A stretch of 64,000 bases of DNA from Solirubrobacteraceae bacterium (GTDB lineage: Bacteria; Actinomycetota; Thermoleophilia; Solirubrobacterales; Solirubrobacteraceae), in assembly GCA_023230855.1 (NCBI GenBank), contig JALNWQ010000006.1, positions 124,001 through 188,000 on the forward strand, read 5' to 3'. The notes beneath the pieces are model-generated. The model saw only the letters and a program-made list of their open reading frames with translations, ran no database searches and had not been told where the DNA came from. Both the position numbers and the translations under genes were made by a program. Every line of letters starts with the position of its first letter. Position 1 is the first letter of the stretch. Positions 7,839 to 16,404 of this stretch are shown here, one piece after another.

Positions 7839-8668
7839 CGCGACCCCCGATCCCGCGCCATGTCCTCGGCCTCGTGCCGCAGCCGCCGAGCCGCCGCGAC
7901 GGCGATCCGCACGGCCTGGTGGCGCTCGTCCCCGCTCCCGGACGGGTGGATCGGTGGAAGGACCCGCAGGCGGATCTTGGCCGGGAGGTACGCCAGCAGC
8001 GCCAAGGGGCCCAGGTGCGGGAACGCGAGCGTGACCGGCAGCCGACGGCCGCCGGGCAACGGGACGCGGCCGAGGACCGGCTGGGCGTCGTCGGCGCCGA
8101 CCGCGGCGATCGGCACGATCGGCCGGTCGGCCCGCACGGCGGCGAGCACCGCGGGATGCCGCGCCAGGTCGCCGGCGGCGTCCTCGTCCGACAACCGGTC
8201 GGTGCGCCGCGTCAGGCCGACCAGGCGACCCTCGTCGCCGAGCAGCCGTCGGACGTCCGACTCGTGGGCGCGCACCGCACCGCTGCGCGGCAGGAGGACC
8301 GACAGGCCCGGCTGGTCCATGACCGAGGGATCGAGGCAGATCCGGACCTCGCGCCGCCGCGGGTGGTCGTCCCGGATCGCCTTGGCGAGCATCGGTCCGA
8401 CCGGGGACAGCGCTCCGCCGCCGTTGACGAGGAGCAGCGCGCCCCCGGCGCCCGGGACCCGCGCCGCGTGCTCGATGTCGACGCGGAACCAGACCTTGTG
8501 GGCGGCGTCGACGACCGTCCGGTCGAGCGCGTCGACGACGCGCGCGGACCGGCCCCAGTCGTCGAGGTCGCGGTCGGGCTCGACGACCGGCAGGTGCTCG
8601 GGCCCCGGAGGGCCGGGCGGCTCGGGGCCGCGCTCGGGCAGCCCGTCTCCTGAGGCGGGAACGCTCAC
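7826..8668 (-). CDS. PlsC-like acyltransferase paralogue with lost catalytic motifs
   Basis: 280 residues. A disordered N-terminus (about 1-45) precedes a region with the layout of lysophospholipid/glycerol acyltransferases: VWFRVDIEHAARVPGAGGALLLVN, here split before the catalytic loop, and a late APIVP-type strand RPIVPIAAVGADD. At the catalytic NHxxxxD position the sequence is NGGGALS (82-88), so both His and Asp are gone. The substrate-binding FPEG motif is replaced by GLTRRTD (151-157). The fold call rests on motif spacing, the final strand and the SDR neighbour. If right, the protein cannot use the standard mechanism and may bind lipid or act as a partner of the SDR. Confidence 0.7.
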   Translation of the reverse strand: MSVPASGDGLPERGPEPPGPPGPEHLPVVEPDRDLDDWGRSARVVDALDRTVVDAAHKVWFRVDIEHAARVPGAGGALLLVNGGGALSPVGPMLAKAIRDDHPRRREVRICLDPSVMDQPGLSVLLPRSGAVRAHESDVRRLLGDEGRLVGLTRRTDRLSDEDAAGDLARHPAVLAAVRADRPIVPIAAVGADDAQPVLGRVPLPGGRRLPVTLAFPHLGPLALLAYLPAKIRLRVLPPIHPSGSGDERHQAVRIAVAAARRLRHEAEDMARDRGSRWLG

Positions 8669-8764
8669 GGGCGGATCCTCGCAGACGCCGTGGCCGTCGC
8701 GTGTGCGTGACCTCGCACCACGCCCCGTCGCGGCGGACGCGAGCGGGACCGTCGACCCGGCCGC

Positions 8765-9406
8765 TCAGCGCGGCCGCGGATGCCCCGGCGCGCCGTCGAG
8801 GGCACGGCCGCGCACGGTCGCGGTGGCCTCGGAGCGGCGACGCTCCCACTCCCGCAGCCGCCAGAGGTCGCGGTGCACGCGACGCCGGGAGATCTCGCCG
8901 CCCGGGGTGGACGTCCACGCGGCCGCGAGCACGCCGCGCTCGTCGCCGGTGAGCGCCATCCAGTGGGCCAGGACGTCGTCGGTGGCCGTGAGCGGCGACG
9001 CCGGGTCCAGTCCGGCGAGCTGCACGTGGCACTCGCCCAGCAACGTGGTCGTCTGGGGGAGGTAGACGACGTACGGCCGGTGGGGATAGACGAGGTAGGC
9101 GTAGGCGACCCCCGCCGGCGGGCGCCGCCCCGACGGGGCGGGCGCGCGCGGGGTCGCGCCCCACACCCGGACGAACCCCAGGTCCCGGTACATCTCCCAG
9201 CTCTCGGCGTCGAGGCAGGTCCGCAGCAGCTCGCGCGCCGTGCGCTCGGCGTCGCGGCGGGTGCGTCGGCCGTGGCGCCCGTGGGCCCACCAGAGCCGCA
9301 GCGCGGCGATCCGGTCGGCGAGCGCCGGCGCCCAGCCGTCCGCCAGCAGCGCCAGCGGGACGACGACGGCGGCGGCGATCGCGACGACGGCGAGGTCGAG
9401 GCTCAT
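8765..9406 (-). CDS. Hypothetical membrane-anchored protein
   Basis: 213 residues from ATG 9406, which overlaps the thiD stop as ATGA. An N-terminal transmembrane helix (LAVVAIAAAVVVPLALLADGW) is followed by a basic stretch, then an alpha/beta domain with aromatic strands (VAYAYLVYPHRPYVVYLPQ) and a helical Arg-rich tail. No family recognised. Coupling to thiD implies coexpression, not a shared function. Confidence 0.7.
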   Translation of the reverse strand: MSLDLAVVAIAAAVVVPLALLADGWAPALADRIAALRLWWAHGRHGRRTRRDAERTARELLRTCLDAESWEMYRDLGFVRVWGATPRAPAPSGRRPPAGVAYAYLVYPHRPYVVYLPQTTTLLGECHVQLAGLDPASPLTATDDVLAHWMALTGDERGVLAAAWTSTPGGEISRRRVHRDLWRLREWERRRSEATATVRGRALDGAPGHPRPR

Positions 9407-10275
9407 GGTGCCTCGAGCGCGAGGTCGCCCGCGGTCGCCTGGCGCTCCGACACGCGACGCCGCGTCGCGAGGTCGAGGACGTCGACGGGGCCGGCCCCCG
9501 CCCCCACGTCGCGCAGCCCGCCACGCACGCTCCGGCCGGCGATGAGCCGGGCGACGCGGGCGGCGCGCGGCAGGTCGTCGCCGAGCGCCAGGCGGGCCGC
9601 GAGGGTGCTGGAGTGCGTGCACCCGGAGCCGTGGGCGGCGCCGTCCGGGAACCGCTCCCCGGGCAGGAGCACCACGTCGTCCTCGGCGGTGAGCAGGAGG
9701 TCGGACGCCTCGTCGCGGTGCCCGCCGGTGACGATCACCGCGTCCGGGCCCAGGTCGCGCACCCCCCGGGCGATCCGCTCGACGTCGGCGTCGGACGCGT
9801 CGGCGTCGATCCCGTCCACCCCGCCGACGAGCGCGAGCGCCTCAGGCAGGTTGGGCGTGACGACGGTCGTCCGCGGCAGGAGCGTCTCGACGAGGTCGCG
9901 GCGGGCGTCGGCGGAGAGCAACCGGGCGCCGGACTCCGCGACCATCACGGGGTCGAGGACGACCGGCACCCCGGCGGGAAGGAGGTCCAGGGCCTCGGCG
10001 ACCGCGGCGATCGTCTCGCGGGTGCCGACCATCCCGATCTTCACCGCGTCGACGCCGAGGTCGTCGATGACGACCCGGGCCTGCTCGACGATCATGGCGG
10101 GCGACACCGGCTCGATGCGCGTGACCGCCACGGTGCTCTGGGCGGTCAGTCCGACGATCGCCGTCGTCCCGTGCGTGCCCTGGGCCGCGAACGCCTTGAG
10201 GTCGGCCTGGATGCCCGCGCCGCCCCCGGAGTCGGAGGCGGCGATCGAGAGGCAGACGGGGGTACGATCGGACAT
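9403..10275 (-). CDS. thiD: Bifunctional hydroxymethylpyrimidine kinase/phosphomethylpyrimidine kinase
   Basis: 290 residues of the ribokinase fold. It phosphorylates HMP and then HMP-P in thiamine pyrophosphate synthesis. Hallmarks: SIAASDSGGGAGIQADLKAF at the N-terminus, VLDPVMVAESGARLL, TPNLPEALAL, VIVTGGH and the anion-hole/catalytic loop HGSGCTHSSTLAA. No other thi genes are near, and no TPP riboswitch is seen in the 190 bases upstream. It is an accessory gene relative to the conserved dprA-xerC order. Confidence 0.95.
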   Translation of the reverse strand: MSDRTPVCLSIAASDSGGGAGIQADLKAFAAQGTHGTTAIVGLTAQSTVAVTRIEPVSPAMIVEQARVVIDDLGVDAVKIGMVGTRETIAAVAEALDLLPAGVPVVLDPVMVAESGARLLSADARRDLVETLLPRTTVVTPNLPEALALVGGVDGIDADASDADVERIARGVRDLGPDAVIVTGGHRDEASDLLLTAEDDVVLLPGERFPDGAAHGSGCTHSSTLAARLALGDDLPRAARVARLIAGRSVRGGLRDVGAGAGPVDVLDLATRRRVSERQATAGDLALEAP

Positions 10276-10467
10276 GCCACCTCCGAGGCTAGCGCGCCCG
10301 GCCGGCCCCGGAGGCGCGTCTCGACCGAAGGTCGGTCCGCAGGGGCGACGCGCCGACGGCGGGCGATGCGGCGCCCGAGGACGACGCGACGGCGACGGGC
10401 GACGGGCGGCGCGGTCGGACGGCGCGGCGCGGCTCCGTCGGGGGCCGTCCGCCGCGGCGGGCGTGCG

Positions 10468-11655
10468 TCACGCGACGTCCAGCACGAGCGCGCCGTCGAC
10501 GCTCCGCCGCAGCCGTCCGGCCGCCTCGAGCTCGGCGAGGCCCGCCAGGACGCGCACGGCGTCGAGGTCGTCCACGATCGACTCCAGCGTCCGGGGGCCG
10601 TCCAGCAGGCATCGGGCGAGCCGCAGGCCGTCGCCGTCCAGTCCGGCGAGCGGGTCCCGGGTCGTCGACGGCCGGAACGTGCCGGGATCGCCGCCGGGTC
10701 GGGCCGGCAGCCGGGCCAGGACGTCGGACGCGTCGAGGACCGCGGTGACGCCCGGCTCGCGCAGCAGCGCGTTCGATCCGGCGCACCTGGGGTCGGTGGT
10801 CGACCCGGGCACCACCGCCAGGCGGTCGCCGGCCGCGTCCGACAGGACGAGCCCGGCGGTGATGAGCGACCCGGATCCCGGCCGGGCCGCCACGACGACG
10901 ACGAGGTCGACGAGTCCCGCGAGGAGCCGGTTGCGCGCCGGGAACGTCCACGGCCGCGGCGTCGTGCCGGGCGGGAGCTCGGACGCCACCACGCCGTGGC
11001 GGACGATCCGCTCGTAGAGCCGCGAGAGCCGGGCCGGACTCGACCGCTCCGGTCCCCCGCCGAGGATCGCGACGGTGCGGCCGGGGCCCGACGGCGCACC
11101 GTCCACGCCGTCGGCCGCGTCCGTCGCCGAGCCCCGCCCGGACCCGCCGTGGACGGTGAGCGCCCCGTCGTGCGCGGCGGCGTCGACGCCGAACGCCATG
11201 CCGCTCACGACGACGACCCCGGCCGACGCGAGGTCCGCGCCGAGTCGGCGGGCCATCTCGCGGGCCTCGTCGGACGCCTGACGCGACCCGACGATCGCGA
11301 CCGACGGCCGGCCCGCCAGGGCGTCGACGAGCCGACCGGCGTCGTCGCGGACGTACAGCAACGCCGGCGGATCGTCGATCGTCGACAGGCGCGCCGGGAA
11401 CTCCGGGTCGTGGCGGCAGATGGCGTCGGTCCGGTGCGCGGCGCGCAGGGCGCGGGCGCGCTGGAGCAACTCCTCGTCACCGAGGTCGAGCGCGTCGGGT
11501 CGGGCCCGGCCGTGTCGACCGAGGGTCGCCGCCAGGCGCTCGTCGTCCATCGCGAGGATGCCCGGCACCCGTCGGCCGCGGAACCGGCGGTCGATCTCGG
11601 GACTGACCTCGGCCAACAGGCGCGATCGCCGCAGGCACGCCGCGCACGCCCTCAC
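10468..11655 (-). CDS. dprA: DNA-processing protein DprA
   Basis: 395 residues from GTG 11655, overlapping the comM stop by 4 bases (GTGA). The Rossmann core contains VGSRQAS (122-128), SGMAFGVDAAAH (151-162), the FPARNRLLAGL box and GSGSLITAGL. A C-terminal winged helix (LLDGPRTLESIVDDL) follows, with a Cys pair at the extreme N-terminus (CAAC). DprA loads RecA on incoming single-stranded DNA. The order comM-dprA is conserved in actinobacteria. Confidence 0.94.
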   Translation of the reverse strand: MRACAACLRRSRLLAEVSPEIDRRFRGRRVPGILAMDDERLAATLGRHGRARPDALDLGDEELLQRARALRAAHRTDAICRHDPEFPARLSTIDDPPALLYVRDDAGRLVDALAGRPSVAIVGSRQASDEAREMARRLGADLASAGVVVVSGMAFGVDAAAHDGALTVHGGSGRGSATDAADGVDGAPSGPGRTVAILGGGPERSSPARLSRLYERIVRHGVVASELPPGTTPRPWTFPARNRLLAGLVDLVVVVAARPGSGSLITAGLVLSDAAGDRLAVVPGSTTDPRCAGSNALLREPGVTAVLDASDVLARLPARPGGDPGTFRPSTTRDPLAGLDGDGLRLARCLLDGPRTLESIVDDLDAVRVLAGLAELEAAGRLRRSVDGALVLDVA

Positions 11656-13157
11656 GCCGCCACCGCCCCGGGCTCCTCGAACCGCTGGCGCAGGTGCAGC
11701 GCCTCGCCCAGGTGGGCCGCCCCGATCGTGGCCGCCGCCTCGAGGTCGGCGATCGTGCGCGCGAGGCGCAGCACCCGGGTGCGGCCGCGGGCCGAGAGCC
11801 GCCCGGTGACGTAGCAGCGGTCGAGGGCCCGTCGCGCGGCCTCCTCGAGGTCGGCGTCGAGCGGGCGCGCACCGTCGAGGCGTCGCCGGCGGGCCCGGAA
11901 CGCCCGCGCCGCCTCGACGCGCTCGCGGACGTCGGCGCTCGACGCCGGCGCGGGCCCGGACAGCTCGTCGGCGGTCGGTCGCGGGCAGTCGACGTGGAGG
12001 TCGATCCGATCGAGCAACGGGCCCGAGAGCTTGCGCCGGTACCGATCGAGGTCGGCGTCGCTGCACCGGCACCTCGCGGTGCCCGCGAACCCGCACGGGC
12101 ACGGGTTGGCGGCCGCGACGAGCAACGTCCGCGACGGGAACGCCCGCGTGCGGCCCTGTCGGACGAGGCGGACCCGGGCCTCCTCGAGCGGCTGACGGAG
12201 CGCCTCGAGCGCGTCGCGCCGGAACTCGGGCAGCTCGTCGAGGAACAGGACCCCGCGGTGCGCGAGCGTGATCTCGCCCGGCCTCGCGACGCTGCCACCG
12301 CCCACCAACCCGGCGGCGGACGTGCCGTGGTGGGGCGCCCGGAACGGCCGTTCGGCCACGAGCCCGTCGCCGTCGTGCAGCCCGCACACCGACTGGATCC
12401 GGGTGACCTCCAGCGCCTCGCCGGTGCGCATCGCCGGCAGCAGGCCCGGCAGGCGCCGCGCCAGCATCGTCTTGCCCGTCCCCGGCGGCCCCGCGAGCAA
12501 CAGGCTGTGCGATCCGGCCGCGGCGATCTCGAGCGCCCGGCGGGCGGTGCGCTGCCCCCGCACGTCCGCCAGGTCCGGGGCCGGCGCGGCGTCGGGGCGC
12601 GACCCGGCACCGGCCGCCGGCGTCGGTCGACGGTCGTCGCGCCCGCGGTCGGCGAGGGCCGCCACCGCGTCGCGCAGGCTCGCGGCGCCGCGGATCGCGA
12701 CCGTGGGGACGAGCGCGGCCTCCGCGACCTGCGCCCGCGGCAGCAGCACGGCGTGGAGGCCCGCGGCGCGCGCGCCCTCCGCGATCACCAGTGCGCCTCG
12801 ACCACCCCGCAGCATGCCGCCGAGCGACAGCTCCCCGGTGACCGCGATCCCGTGGAGGTCGTCGGCCGGCGCCTGACCGGTGGCGGCGAGGAGGCCGACG
12901 GCGATCGGCAGGTCGAACCCGGGCCCGCCCTTCGGGAGGCTCGCGGGGGCCAGGTTGACCGTGATCCGTCGCTGGGGCAGCTCGAACCCCTGGTTGCCGA
13001 GGGCCGCGCGCACCCGCTCGCGGGCCTCGCGGACGGCCAGGTCGCCGAGGCCGACGATCGTGAAGCTCGGCAGGCCGGGGCGCACGTCGACCTCGACGGT
13101 GACGTGGCGGGGCTCGAGGCCGTCGATGGTGAAGGTGTGGACGCGGGCGAGGGTCAT
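11652..13157 (-). CDS. comM: YifB/ComM family Mg chelatase-like AAA ATPase
   Basis: 501 residues. An N-terminal ribosomal-S5-like/Lon-substrate domain (GLPSFTIVGLGDLAVRE, PASLPKGGPGFDLPIA) is followed by a linker, the AAA core with Walker A AGPPGTGKT (222-230) and Walker B GVLFLDELPEF, and a Cys-rich zinc insertion NPCPCG...CRC. The C-terminal Mg_chelatase_C helices contain LSARGRTRVLRLARTIADL. ComM is a branch-migration helicase helping integrate DNA during transformation. It is translationally coupled to dprA. Confidence 0.94.
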   Translation of the reverse strand: MTLARVHTFTIDGLEPRHVTVEVDVRPGLPSFTIVGLGDLAVREARERVRAALGNQGFELPQRRITVNLAPASLPKGGPGFDLPIAVGLLAATGQAPADDLHGIAVTGELSLGGMLRGGRGALVIAEGARAAGLHAVLLPRAQVAEAALVPTVAIRGAASLRDAVAALADRGRDDRRPTPAAGAGSRPDAAPAPDLADVRGQRTARRALEIAAAGSHSLLLAGPPGTGKTMLARRLPGLLPAMRTGEALEVTRIQSVCGLHDGDGLVAERPFRAPHHGTSAAGLVGGGSVARPGEITLAHRGVLFLDELPEFRRDALEALRQPLEEARVRLVRQGRTRAFPSRTLLVAAANPCPCGFAGTARCRCSDADLDRYRRKLSGPLLDRIDLHVDCPRPTADELSGPAPASSADVRERVEAARAFRARRRRLDGARPLDADLEEAARRALDRCYVTGRLSARGRTRVLRLARTIADLEAAATIGAAHLGEALHLRQRFEEPGAVAA

Positions 13158-13325
13158 GGCGGCGACGCTAGGCCCGTGGTCCGTGCGGACTCAGGGGGTC
13201 GACGGCGCCGATCCCGCGTCGGATCCGTGGAGGGACGGCGCCGCGCGGTCTCGGTGCGAACGCTCCACCGGATCCGCACGATCCGGGGGCTGATCCGGCA
13301 CGGGGAGCGGCCCTACGGTCGCCGC

Positions 13326-13730
13326 ATGCCCAACGTCCCCTCCCCTCCCACCGGCCACCGGCCCGCGCTCGGCCTCGCCGGCGAGCGCCACGCCCGCGAC
13401 CACCTCGAGCGGCTCGGCATGACGATCCTCGAGCAGCGGTTCCGGACCCGCCACGGCGAGATCGACATCGTCGCCCACGACCGCCGCGCGCTCGTGTTCT
13501 GCGAGGTCAAGGCCCGCCGTGCGCGTCGCGGCGACGCGCCGGACCGCACGTCGCCCTGGATCTCGCTCCACGCGGGCAAGCAGGCCCGGGTGCGGAGGCT
13601 CGCGACCGCATGGCTCGCCGAGCACCCGGACCGTCCGCGCACGCCGGACCTGCGGTTCGACGCGATCGGCGTCTGGATCGACGGCGACGGTCGCCTCGTC
13701 CGCCTGGAGCACGTCGAGGCGGCGTTCTGA
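13326..13730 (+). CDS. yraN: YraN family (UPF0102) endonuclease-fold protein
   Basis: 134 residues with the UPF0102 order GLAGERHARDHLERLGMTILEQRFRT split across helix 1, then RHGEIDIVAHD and LVFCEVKARR, giving the PD-(D/E)xK-like E...D...ExK residues. It belongs to the conserved lepB-rnhB-yraN-comM-dprA cluster but here lies on the plus strand, opposite to all its neighbours. It converges on rnhB (7-base gap) and diverges from comM across about 170 bases that must hold two promoters. Biological role of the family is unsettled. Confidence 0.92.
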   Translation: MPNVPSPPTGHRPALGLAGERHARDHLERLGMTILEQRFRTRHGEIDIVAHDRRALVFCEVKARRARRGDAPDRTSPWISLHAGKQARVRRLATAWLAEHPDRPRTPDLRFDAIGVWIDGDGRLVRLEHVEAAF

Positions 13731-13737
13731 GGGGCGC

Positions 13738-14376
13738 TCAGGCGGCGCGCTGCGGGTACGCGCTGCTGCGGAACGACCGACGGTGCAACGGGCTGAGCCC
13801 GTGACGGACGATCGCCGCCCGGTGCGCGGCGGTCCCGTAGCCCTTGTGCACGTCGAAGCCCCAGTGCGGGTGCTCGGAAGCGGCGTCGCGCATCATCCGG
13901 TCGCGGGTGACCTTGGCGACGATCGACGCGGCCGCCACCGCGGCGCTCCGCCCGTCGCCGCCCACGAGGCGCCGCTGCTCGTGATCCAGATCGGGCACCG
14001 CGAAGCCGTCGACGAGGCACAGCGCCCCCGGGCACGCCACGCGGGCCGCGGCGACGGCGAGCGCCCCGAGGTTGCTCACGTGCAGCCCGTCCCGGTCGAT
14101 CTGCTCGGGGGACCTGACGTCGACGGCGACGCGGACGGCGACCCGCTCGATCACCTCCAACAGCGACTCCCGCACCGCCTCGGGCACGCGCTTGGAGTCG
14201 TCGAGCGCCCCGAGCGCACGCACCTCCCGCGGACCGACCCGCTCGAGGTCGAGGAGCACCGCGCCGGCGACGAGGGGGCCGGCCAGGCAACCGCGCCCGG
14301 CCTCGTCCGCGCCGACGACGAACCGGACGCCCAGGCGTCGGTCGTGCTGGACGAGCCGTCGGCCGCGGCTCGTCAC
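13738..14376 (-). CDS. rnhB: Ribonuclease HII
   Basis: 212 residues. Motifs: GADEAGRG (23-29, first catalytic Asp/Glu), LDDSK, LCLVDGFAVPD, AAASIVAKVTRDRMM and HWGFDVHKGYGT. It removes RNA from RNA-DNA hybrids and embedded ribonucleotides. It is 25 bases downstream of lepB on the same strand and probably cotranscribed with it. Confidence 0.96.
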   Translation of the reverse strand: MTSRGRRLVQHDRRLGVRFVVGADEAGRGCLAGPLVAGAVLLDLERVGPREVRALGALDDSKRVPEAVRESLLEVIERVAVRVAVDVRSPEQIDRDGLHVSNLGALAVAAARVACPGALCLVDGFAVPDLDHEQRRLVGGDGRSAAVAAASIVAKVTRDRMMRDAASEHPHWGFDVHKGYGTAAHRAAIVRHGLSPLHRRSFRSSAYPQRAA

Positions 14377-14401
14377 CGGTCCGTCGGCTCGCCGGCGGCG
14401 A

Positions 14402-15112
14402 TCACAGCCCGCCGATCCGCTTCGGCGGCCAGTAGGTCGCGAACGCCCCGCCCACGACCCAGTCCCGCGGCACCGCGCCCCACACGCGGCTGTCCTCGGA
14501 GTCCCCGCGGTTGTCGCCCATCATGTAGTAGTGCCCCTCGGGCACCGTGATCTCGTTGGGCAGATCGCAGGTGGAGCCGGCGCCCTGGCCCCGGCAGCTG
14601 TCGCTGATGAACGGCTCGTCGGTCGGCTCGCCGTTGCGGATGACGCGGCCGTCCTTGACCGCGATCCGGTCCCCGGGGCCTCCGACGACGCGCTTGATGT
14701 AGTTCTCGTCCTCCCACTCCCCGCCGACGGAGCCGACGCAGGGGGCGCCCTTCTCGATGTTGTCCGCCTCGGCGCACTGCTGCTCGCCGACGTACCCGGA
14801 GTCGCCCGGCCGGGCGCCGCGCGGCGGGTGGAAGACGACGACGTCGCCGACGGACGGATCGGACCCCAGGTGGTGCGAGATGCGGTTGACGAGCACGCGC
14901 TGGTGGATCTCCAGCGTCGGGATCATCGACCCGCTCGGGATCTGGTAGGGCTTGACGAGGAACGCCTGGATGCCGAGCGCCAGGCCCAGCGCGATCACGA
15001 CGAGCAGGACGAGCTCGGCGAGCGGGTGGATCCGCCGACGCTTTCCCTGCGTCGGCGGGTCCGTGGCGTCGCCCACGGCGACGGGCGACCCCGGCGGGGT
15101 CTCGTCGGCCAC
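14402..15112 (-). CDS. lepB: Signal peptidase I
   Basis: 236 residues from GTG 15112, 13 bases after rplS. Upstream in-frame codons belong to the rplS 3' end read in another frame. One transmembrane segment (31-50), catalytic Ser62 in PSGSMIPTL, catalytic Lys140 in YIKRVVGGPGDRI, and box E GDNRGDSEDSR are all present. It cleaves Sec/Tat signal peptides at the outer membrane face. Cys residues at 113, 125 and in SDSCRGQGAGSTC suggest disulfides in the extracytoplasmic loops. Confidence 0.95.
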   Translation of the reverse strand: MADETPPGSPVAVGDATDPPTQGKRRRIHPLAELVLLVVIALGLALGIQAFLVKPYQIPSGSMIPTLEIHQRVLVNRISHHLGSDPSVGDVVVFHPPRGARPGDSGYVGEQQCAEADNIEKGAPCVGSVGGEWEDENYIKRVVGGPGDRIAVKDGRVIRNGEPTDEPFISDSCRGQGAGSTCDLPNEITVPEGHYYMMGDNRGDSEDSRVWGAVPRDWVVGGAFATYWPPKRIGGL

Positions 15113-15125
15113 GGGCGGTCCCGGA

Positions 15126-15593
15126 TCAGGCGTCGTCGGCGGGCGTCGACGGCGTGGCGTCGGCCGTCGCCTCGGAGGTGTCGACCGGAGCCGGCTCGGC
15201 CTCGGCGACCGGCGTCGCGTCGGCGACCGGCGCGGCGGCCTCGGCGACGTGCCGGCGCTCGCGGACGCGGGCGGCCTTGCCGACGCGGCCACGGAGGTAG
15301 TAGAGCTTGGCGCGGCGGACGTCACCACGGGCGGCGACGTCGATCTTCTCGATCTTCGGCGAGTTGACCGGGAACGTGCGCTCGACCCCGACGCCGAACG
15401 ACTGCTTGCGGACGGTGAACGTCTCGCGGGCGCCGTGGCCCTGCCGCTTGATGACGATGCCCTCGAAGACCTGGGTACGACGGCGGCTGCCCTCGATCAC
15501 CTGGAAGTGCACGCGAACCCGGTCTCCGGCCTGGAAGTCGGGGCGGTCGGTGCGCACCTGCGCACGCTCGAGCTTTTCGATCACGGTGGTCAT
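15126..15593 (-). CDS. rplS: 50S ribosomal protein L19
   Basis: 155 residues. The canonical L19 body (FQAGDRVRVHFQVIEGSRRRTQVFEG, split here after GDRVRV; VERTFPVNSPKI; RRAKLYYLRGRVGKAARV) ends near residue 112. A roughly 43-residue Ala/Pro/Glu/Asp tail then extends beyond the usual about 115 aa. The tail is in frame and ends 13 bases before lepB. L19 sits at the 30S-50S interface. Confidence 0.96.
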   Translation of the reverse strand: MTTVIEKLERAQVRTDRPDFQAGDRVRVHFQVIEGSRRRTQVFEGIVIKRQGHGARETFTVRKQSFGVGVERTFPVNSPKIEKIDVAARGDVRRAKLYYLRGRVGKAARVRERRHVAEAAAPVADATPVAEAEPAPVDTSEATADATPSTPADDA

Positions 15594-15698
15594 CGGCGAG
15601 AGGCCCGGTGGGTCGGGAAGCGCGTGACGACGCGCGATCCGGGCAAGACCGTGCAGCCTAGCGGAGCGACCCCATCGGGCGCGCCGTGCCCGTCCGCG

Positions 15699-16400
15699 TC
15701 ACCCGTCGTCGCGGTCCAGGCGCCGGCCCGCGGCCCCGCGCTCGCGGCTGCGCTCCCGACGCCAGGCCTCGATCCGGCCGTGGTGCCCGGACAGCAGGAC
15801 GTCGGGGACCGCCCAGCCGCGGTACTCCGCCGGGCGCGTGTAGTGCGGGTACTCGGGGTCGCCGTCGAGGGCGGCGCTGAAGCTCTCCTCGACCGCGGAC
15901 GCGTCGTGGCCGAGCGTCCCGGGGAGCTTGCGCAGCACCGCGTCGGCGACGACCATCGCCGCCAGCTCGCCACCGGCCAGCACGTACCGGCCGATCGACA
16001 GCGTCTCGGTGCAGAAGCGCTCGACGATCCGCTCGTCGAACCCCTCGTAGCGACCGCAGAGCAGCGTCACGCCGTCCTCGGCGACGAGCTCGTCGACGTA
16101 GGCGTCGTCGAGCGTGCGACCGCCGGGCGCGAGCGCGATGACGCGACGGTCCTCGCGCAGCTCCACCGGATCGCGACCGTAGACCCCGCGCAGGGCGCGG
16201 TCCATGACGTCGACGCGCAGCACCATCCCCGCGCCACCGCCGAACGGGGTGTCGTCGACCTGGCGCCCCGACAGCTCGGTGTGGTCGCGGGGGTTGAACG
16301 TCCGTAGCTCGTGCCCCGCGGCCAGCGCGTTGCGGACGTGCCGCTGGTCGGCGAACCAGTCGAACCACTCCGGGAACAGCGTGATGACGTCGAGCTGCAC
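15699..16400 (-). CDS. trmD: tRNA (guanine-N1)-methyltransferase
   Basis: 233 residues from GTG 16400, 4 bases after rimM. SPOUT/TrmD motifs: LDVITLFPEWF, DDTPFGGGAGMVLR, LLCGRYEGFDERI, LSIGRYVLAGGELAA (knot), and HYTRPAEYRGWAVPDVLLSGHH. It makes m1G37 in tRNAs to prevent frameshifting. The gene is in the standard rpsP-khpA-rimM-trmD-rplS order. Confidence 0.96.
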   Translation of the reverse strand: MQLDVITLFPEWFDWFADQRHVRNALAAGHELRTFNPRDHTELSGRQVDDTPFGGGAGMVLRVDVMDRALRGVYGRDPVELREDRRVIALAPGGRTLDDAYVDELVAEDGVTLLCGRYEGFDERIVERFCTETLSIGRYVLAGGELAAMVVADAVLRKLPGTLGHDASAVEESFSAALDGDPEYPHYTRPAEYRGWAVPDVLLSGHHGRIEAWRRERSRERGAAGRRLDRDDG

Positions 16401-16404
16401 CGGA

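Noticed and set aside
10276..10467. TPP riboswitch upstream of thiD
   Set aside because: No CTGAGA/TPP-box-like core in the 190-base leader.
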